A DNA stretch of 24,614 nt. Source: PBB1 sp046154125 (lineage in GTDB: Bacteria > Pseudomonadota > Gammaproteobacteria > Burkholderiales > Burkholderiaceae_C). Position 1 is the stretch's first letter. Each line of letters starts with the position of its first letter. Both the position numbers and the translations under genes were made by a program. Below are positions 20,537 through 24,614 of this stretch, piece by piece. The stretch is from NCBI GenBank assembly GCA_046154125.1, contig JBJXEJ010000071.1:1-24614 (forward strand), in the 5' to 3' direction. The notes under the pieces were generated by a model. That model was not told the DNA's origin. It made no database searches and was given only the letters and a program-made list of their open reading frames with translations.

Positions 20537-21919
20537 ATGAGCCCCACCCCGAAGCCTTCTGACCCTGTTGTTCCGTTGCGCTTCAAGGGCCTGGCCGACG
20601 CCACCAGCCTCCTCGACGCGCAGGGCGTCAAGTACGTGCTCGCGCAGTTCGTCGACATCCACGGCACCGCCAAGGCGAAGTCCGTGCCTGTGGCTCACCT
20701 GCCGTCGGTGCTCGGCGACGGCGCGGGCTTCGCCGGCTTTGCGATCTGGGGCGTGGGCATCGAGCCGCACGGCCCGGACTTCATGGCGGTCGGCGAGTTG
20801 AACACGCTGTCGCTGGTGCCGTGGCAGCCGGGCATGGCGCGCATCGTCTGCAACGGTCACGTCAACGGTGAGCCCTGGGACTTCGACTCGCGCGTCACGC
20901 TGAAGAAGCAGATCGAGCGGCTGACCGCGCGCGGCTGGACGCTGAACACCGGCCTCGAACCCGAGTTCTCGCTGCTCAGGCGCAACAGCGTCACTGGCGC
21001 AATCGAGCCGTGCGACAGCAGCGACGCGCTGGCCAAGCCCTGCTACGACTACAAGGGCCTGTCTCGCACCCGAGCCTATCTGGAGAAGCTGACCGAGTCG
21101 CTGCGCGCGGTCGGCATCGACGTCTATCAGATCGACCATGAAGACGCGAATGGCCAGTTCGAGATCAACTACACCTACACAGACTGCCTGACGTCGTGCG
21201 ACCACTACGTCTTCTTCAAGATGGCGGCCTCGGAAATTGCGAACGAGATGGGCATGGTGTGCTCTTTCATGCCCAAGCCGTTCGCGCACCTGCCGGGCAA
21301 CGGCATGCACATGCACGCATCGATCGCCGATGAAGCCGGCGCCAACCTGTTCGAGGACAAGAGCGACCCGCAGGGTCTGAACCTGTCGACGCTGGCCTAT
21401 CACTTCCTCGGCGGCCTGCTTGCGCACGCGCCGGCGCTCACCGCACTGGCCTGCCCGACGGTCAACTCGTACAAGCGTCTCGTGGTCGGCCGGTCGCTCA
21501 CCGGCGCGACCTGGGCGCCGGCCTACATCAGCTACGGCGACAACAACCGATCGACGATGGTGCGCATCCCGAAGGGACGTCTCGAACTGCGGCTTCCCGA
21601 TGGTTCGTGCAATCCGTACCTGGCGACCGCGGCGGTCATCGCTGCCGGCCTGGACGGTATCGACCGCAAGCTGCACCCGGGCCCGGCGCACAACGAGAAC
21701 CTGTACGACCTGTCGCCGGCCCAGCTGCGCGAGCGCGGTATCGCCGTGCTGCCGCAGAACCTCGACCGGGCGATCGACGCGCTCGAGGCCGACAGGCTGA
21801 TCGTCGACGCCCTCGGACCGGTGGCGTGCGAGTTCATCCGGCTCAAGCGCATGGAGTGGATCGAGTACATGCGCCACGTTTCCGACTGGGAAATCAAGAG
21901 CTACCTCGAGTTTTTCTGA
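20537..21919 (+). CDS. glnT: Type III glutamine synthetase-like ligase (GlnT/GMAS)
   Basis: A 460-residue ATP-dependent ligase of the glutamine synthetase superfamily. It matches the GlnT group: YVLAQFVDIHGTAKAKSVPVAHL (about 34-56), GAGFAGFAIWG, WTLNTGLEPEFSLL with the metal-site Glu residues (about 134-148), GNGMHMHASI (about 253-262), SYKRLVVGRSLTGATWAPAYISYGDNNRSTMVRIP (about 312-346) and LELRLPDGSCNPYLATA. The group includes gamma-glutamylmethylamide synthetases (GmaS), which use methylamine in place of ammonia, and sequence alone does not tell me which this is. Directly downstream are glxB, glxC and glxD. The start at 20537 follows an ACCCGGAGACCGAC leader with a GGAG ribosome site; upstream in-frame starts fall in the divergent regulator's territory. 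Confidence 0.9.
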   Translation: MSPTPKPSDPVVPLRFKGLADATSLLDAQGVKYVLAQFVDIHGTAKAKSVPVAHLPSVLGDGAGFAGFAIWGVGIEPHGPDFMAVGELNTLSLVPWQPGMARIVCNGHVNGEPWDFDSRVTLKKQIERLTARGWTLNTGLEPEFSLLRRNSVTGAIEPCDSSDALAKPCYDYKGLSRTRAYLEKLTESLRAVGIDVYQIDHEDANGQFEINYTYTDCLTSCDHYVFFKMAASEIANEMGMVCSFMPKPFAHLPGNGMHMHASIADEAGANLFEDKSDPQGLNLSTLAYHFLGGLLAHAPALTALACPTVNSYKRLVVGRSLTGATWAPAYISYGDNNRSTMVRIPKGRLELRLPDGSCNPYLATAAVIAAGLDGIDRKLHPGPAHNENLYDLSPAQLRERGIAVLPQNLDRAIDALEADRLIVDALGPVACEFIRLKRMEWIEYMRHVSDWEIKSYLEFF

Positions 21920-21946
21920 AACCTGGAACGAAACGGAAGCCATCAC

Positions 21947-22858
21947 ATGTGCGGCATCGTGGGATTGCTGGTCAAGAAGCCGGCACTGAAGGAGCAACTC
22001 GGCGCGCTGATGGTGCCGATGCTGCTCGGCATGACCGAACGAGGCCCCGATTCGGCCGGCCTCGCGGTGTTCGGCGACGCGCTCGATGCGGGGCACCGCA
22101 AGCTGAGTCTCTATTCGGGCCTGACGGTCGAAGGCTCGCAGTTCGAATGGGCCGCGCTGGTGACGGCCTTGAACGCAGCCATGCCCGAGGCCCAGGCGTG
22201 GTCGCATGCGACCGGCAACCACGCCGTGCTGACGGTCGCCATCGACCCGACGCGGATCAAGACCTGGCTGCACGAGCACCACCCGAAGCTGCACATCCTG
22301 TCGACCGGCCGCTCGATCGATCTCTACAAGGACATCGGCACGCCCGGCGAGGTGGCTGCCCGCTACGGCTTCGCAACGCTGAGCGGCACGCACCTGGTCG
22401 GCCACACCCGCATGGCGACCGAATCGGCCGTCACGCCCGACCGCGCGCACCCGTTCACCGCCGGCGAGGACTTCTGCCTGGTGCACAACGGCTCGCTGTC
22501 GAATCCCTACGGCGTGCGCCGCAAGCTCGAGCCGCTGGGCATCCACTTCGACACCGACAACGACACCGAAGCCGCGTGCCGCTTCATCGAATGGCGCCTG
22601 CGCGACGGCGATGATCTGCCAACTGCGCTGCGGCGCAGCTTCGACGAGCTCGACGGCTTCTACACGCTGCTGATGGGCACGGCCGACCAGCTCGCGCTGA
22701 TTCGCGACCCGTTTGCGTGCAAGCCGGCGATGGTCGCCGAGACCGACGATTACGTCGCGATCGCCAGCGAGTTCCGCGCGCTCGCGCACCTGCCCGGCAT
22801 CAACCACGCTCAGGTTTTCGAGCCGGCACCGGAGGAGATGTACGTATGGAAGGCGTGA
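21947..22858 (+). CDS. glxB: Class II glutamine amidotransferase subunit (GlxB/MgsA)
   Basis: A 303-residue glutamine-hydrolysing subunit. The Met is followed by Cys2 (MCGIVG), the N-terminal nucleophile once Met is removed. Other class II amidotransferase landmarks are present: RGPDSAGLAVF (about 32-42), TLSGTHLVGHTRMATES (about 145-161), HNGSLSNPYGVRRKL (about 182-196) and DTDNDTEAACRF. It corresponds to the first domain of large glutamate synthase, here a separate protein, and probably feeds ammonia to GlxD. In the N-methylglutamate pathway the equivalent is MgsA. GGAAG precedes the start. It is 27 bases after glnT, and its end overlaps glxC by 13 bases. Confidence 0.9.
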   Translation: MCGIVGLLVKKPALKEQLGALMVPMLLGMTERGPDSAGLAVFGDALDAGHRKLSLYSGLTVEGSQFEWAALVTALNAAMPEAQAWSHATGNHAVLTVAIDPTRIKTWLHEHHPKLHILSTGRSIDLYKDIGTPGEVAARYGFATLSGTHLVGHTRMATESAVTPDRAHPFTAGEDFCLVHNGSLSNPYGVRRKLEPLGIHFDTDNDTEAACRFIEWRLRDGDDLPTALRRSFDELDGFYTLLMGTADQLALIRDPFACKPAMVAETDDYVAIASEFRALAHLPGINHAQVFEPAPEEMYVWKA

Positions 22859-23553
22859 TCGAAATGACCACCTTCGATCTTGCGACGCAGACGGTGCGCG
22901 AGTTGAACCAGTACCTGCACCAGCCGGCGGCCGAGCTCGAAGGGCGCGAGGTCGTGGTCGCGAACCCGAATGGCGCGCACAACCTCGCCGTCGGCCTGAA
23001 TGCGCCGGTCAAGGTGACGGTGCAGGGACACGCCGGCTACTACGCAGCTGGCATGAACCAGCTTGCGACGGTCGTCATCGAAGGCAGTGCCGGCACCGGC
23101 GTCGCCGAGAACATGATGAGCGGTCGCGTGCATGTGAAAGGCTTCGCGTCGAACGCCGCTGGCGCGACCGCGCACGGCGGACTGCTGGTGATCGAGGGCG
23201 ACGCCGGCTTGCGTTGCGGCATCTCGCTGAAGGGCGGCGACATCGTCGTCGGCGGCTCGGTCGGCAGCTTCTCGGCCTTCATGGCGCAGGCCGGCCGCAT
23301 GGTGATCTGCGGCAACGCCGGTGATGCGCTCGGCGATTCGCTGTACGAGGCCGTGCTGTACGTGAAGGGTGACATCAAGTCGCTCGGCGCCGACGCGCAG
23401 GTCGAGCCGATGGACGCGGCCGACATCGCCACCGTGGCCGAACTGCTGAATGCGGCCGGCCTGAAGACCGCGCACGACCCGGCGTCGTTCAAACGCATTG
23501 CCTCCGCCCGCACGCTGTACCACTGGAACGCCGACGCGGACCAGGACTATTGA
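22846..23553 (+). CDS. glxC: GlxC/MgsB, glutamate synthase alpha C-terminal (GXGXG) domain protein
   Basis: A 235-residue protein made of the right-handed beta-helix that ends glutamate synthase large subunits. Repeats of hydrophobic strand plus Gly turn are clear: GREVVVANPNGAHNLAVGLN, VKVTVQGHAGYYAAGMN, VVIEGSAGTGVAENMMSGRVHVKGFASNAAG, LLVIEGDAGLRCGISLKGGDIVVGGSVG and GRMVICGNAGDALGDS. It has no catalytic residues of its own and is expected to scaffold the GlxB and GlxD subunits. The start at 22846 has GGAGGAG at 22831-22837, inside glxB, and overlaps the glxB stop by 13 bases, implying translational coupling; ATG at 22864 is a weaker alternative. The N-methylglutamate synthase equivalent is MgsB. 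Confidence 0.9.
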   Translation: MEGVIEMTTFDLATQTVRELNQYLHQPAAELEGREVVVANPNGAHNLAVGLNAPVKVTVQGHAGYYAAGMNQLATVVIEGSAGTGVAENMMSGRVHVKGFASNAAGATAHGGLLVIEGDAGLRCGISLKGGDIVVGGSVGSFSAFMAQAGRMVICGNAGDALGDSLYEAVLYVKGDIKSLGADAQVEPMDAADIATVAELLNAAGLKTAHDPASFKRIASARTLYHWNADADQDY

Positions 23554-23572
23554 ACGCTTCGAGCACGCTCCC

Positions 23573-24614
23573 ATGGACCACTCCCCGTCATTCCCGAAGC
23601 GCATCCAGGCCGAAGAGTCCGCCACCTTCGATCGCACCGCGCTCGACTACATCCACAACGCGGCAGCCCACGGGCTGTACGAGATCCGCGGCCTCGGCGC
23701 CAAGCGCAAGCTGCCGCATTTCGACGATCTGGTGTTCCTCGGCGCGTCGCTGTCGCGCTACCCGCTCGAGGGCTACCGCGAGAAGTGCCTGACGAAGACC
23801 GTGCTCGGCACGCGCTACGCCACCAAGCCGATCACGCTCGACATCCCGATCACCATCGCCGGCATGAGCTTCGGTGCGCTGTCGGCGAACGTGAAGGAAG
23901 CGCTCGGACTCGCGGCCACCGCGATGGGAACCTCGACCACCACCGGCGATGGTGGCATGACGCCCGAAGAACGCAACTCGTCGAAGACGCTGGTCTACCA
24001 ATGCCTGCCGTCGCGCTACGGCTTCCGACCCGACGACGTGCGGCGTGCCGATGCGATCGAGATCGTCATCGGCCAGGGCGCCAAGCCAGGCGGTGGCGGC
24101 ATGCTGCTGGGCCAGAAGGTCAACCCGCGTGTGGCCGCGATGCGCACGCTGCCGCAAGGCATCGACCAGCGCTCGGCCAGCCGCCATCCCGACTGGACCG
24201 GGCCCGACGACCTCGTCATCAAGATCCACGAACTGCGCGAGATCACCGACTGGAAGACGCCGATCTACGTGAAGATCGGCGCGACCCGCGTCTTCAACGA
24301 CGTGAAGCTCGCAGTGCACGCCGGTGCCGATGTGGTCGTGCTCGATGGCATGCAAGGCGGCACCGCCGCCACGCAGACCTGCTTCATCGAGAACGTTGGC
24401 ATCCCAACGCTTGCCGCCTTGCGGCAGGCGGTCGACGCACTCGAAGACCTGAACATGAAGGGCCAGGTGCAGCTGATCGTGTCAGGCGGCATCCGCACCG
24501 GCGCTGACGTGGCCAAGGCCTTGGCGATGGGTGCCGATGCGGTCTCGATCGGGCAGGGCGTGCTGATGGCGCTGGGCTGCAACCACGAAAGCTACGAGCA
24601 GAACGGGCAGCGCA
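23573..24614 (+). CDS. glxD: GlxD/MgsC, FMN-binding glutamate synthase-like subunit (partial at 3' end)
   Basis: 347 codons are present before the window ends; the family is usually somewhat over 400 residues, so the C-terminus is missing. The sequence is the FMN domain of glutamate synthase. Landmarks are ITLDIPITIAGMSFGALSANVKEALGLAATAMGTSTTTGDGGM (about 84-126), IEIVIGQGAKPGGGGMLLGQKVNPRVAAMR (about 162-191), VIKIHELREIT, IYVKIGATRVFNDVKLAVHAGADVVVLDGMQGGTAA (about 231-266) and LIVSGGIRTGADVAKALAMGADAVSIG (about 301-327). It should combine the amine from GlxB with 2-oxoglutarate, or, as MgsC, transfer methylamine to form N-methylglutamate. It begins 19 bases after glxC. Confidence 0.9.
   Translation, partial: MDHSPSFPKRIQAEESATFDRTALDYIHNAAAHGLYEIRGLGAKRKLPHFDDLVFLGASLSRYPLEGYREKCLTKTVLGTRYATKPITLDIPITIAGMSFGALSANVKEALGLAATAMGTSTTTGDGGMTPEERNSSKTLVYQCLPSRYGFRPDDVRRADAIEIVIGQGAKPGGGGMLLGQKVNPRVAAMRTLPQGIDQRSASRHPDWTGPDDLVIKIHELREITDWKTPIYVKIGATRVFNDVKLAVHAGADVVVLDGMQGGTAATQTCFIENVGIPTLAALRQAVDALEDLNMKGQVQLIVSGGIRTGADVAKALAMGADAVSIGQGVLMALGCNHESYEQNGQR

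Noticed and set aside
20492..22807. 771-codon - strand frame opposite glnT and glxB
   Set aside because: Both + strand genes are unmistakable by family motifs; the - strand product has no domain.

Overview
This is a GC-rich, gene-dense segment of a proteobacterial chromosome. It most likely comes from a photosynthetic betaproteobacterium of the order Burkholderiales, in or near the Rubrivivax/Leptothrix group. The main evidence is a complete LH2 antenna operon (pucB, pucA, pucC) whose alpha subunit carries an Ala/Pro-rich C-terminal tail. The copper, stress and envelope genes also have a Burkholderiales character. The assignment rests on reading the proteins, not on a database search.

Layout. 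(1) 1-781: the end of a SulP-type anion transporter and a small cytosolic protein of unknown function. (2) 831-8790: a copper-handling island. On the + strand it has a His/Cys-rich membrane protein, a small exported protein, a TolC-type outer-membrane lipoprotein, a Tat-exported multicopper oxidase and a periplasmic cupredoxin fused to a CusF-type copper-binding domain. A Cu(I) P1B-ATPase (copA) lies on the - strand, divergent from a CopZ-like chaperone. A Met/His-rich exported protein follows. Together these would move Cu(I) out of the cytoplasm (CopZ, CopA), oxidise or bind it in the periplasm (oxidase, cupredoxin-CusF, Met-rich protein) and possibly pass it across the outer membrane. (3) 8250-12246: a perfect FNR/ANR box sits at the class II distance from a -10 element, ahead of the Met-rich protein and a universal stress protein. 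A flavin/pyridoxamine-oxidase-like stress protein and an AsmA-like protein follow.

(4) 12257-16767: class II fumarase with a TTG start, a collagen-like lipoprotein, a DUF3309 mini-protein, a sorbosone-dehydrogenase-like lipoprotein translationally coupled to a DUF2177 membrane protein, and an exported protein with three C-x10-C repeats. (5) 16802-18860: the puc operon. It has two tandem PpsR/CrtJ-type sites 8 bp apart over TTGACA elements, then pucB, pucA, a strong intrinsic terminator, and pucC. The terminator would keep antenna subunits in excess over the assembly factor. (6) 18886-20462, - strand: a TerB-like protein, a DUF3617 protein and an XRE-cupin regulator.

(7) 20537-24614: a glnT/gmaS-type glutamine synthetase followed by glxB, glxC and glxD (the last cut by the window edge), divergent from the regulator. 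This set resembles the synthase half of the N-methylglutamate pathway for methylated amines. The genes that would settle its role lie outside the window.

No rRNA, tRNA, insertion sequence, integrase or CRISPR array was seen.
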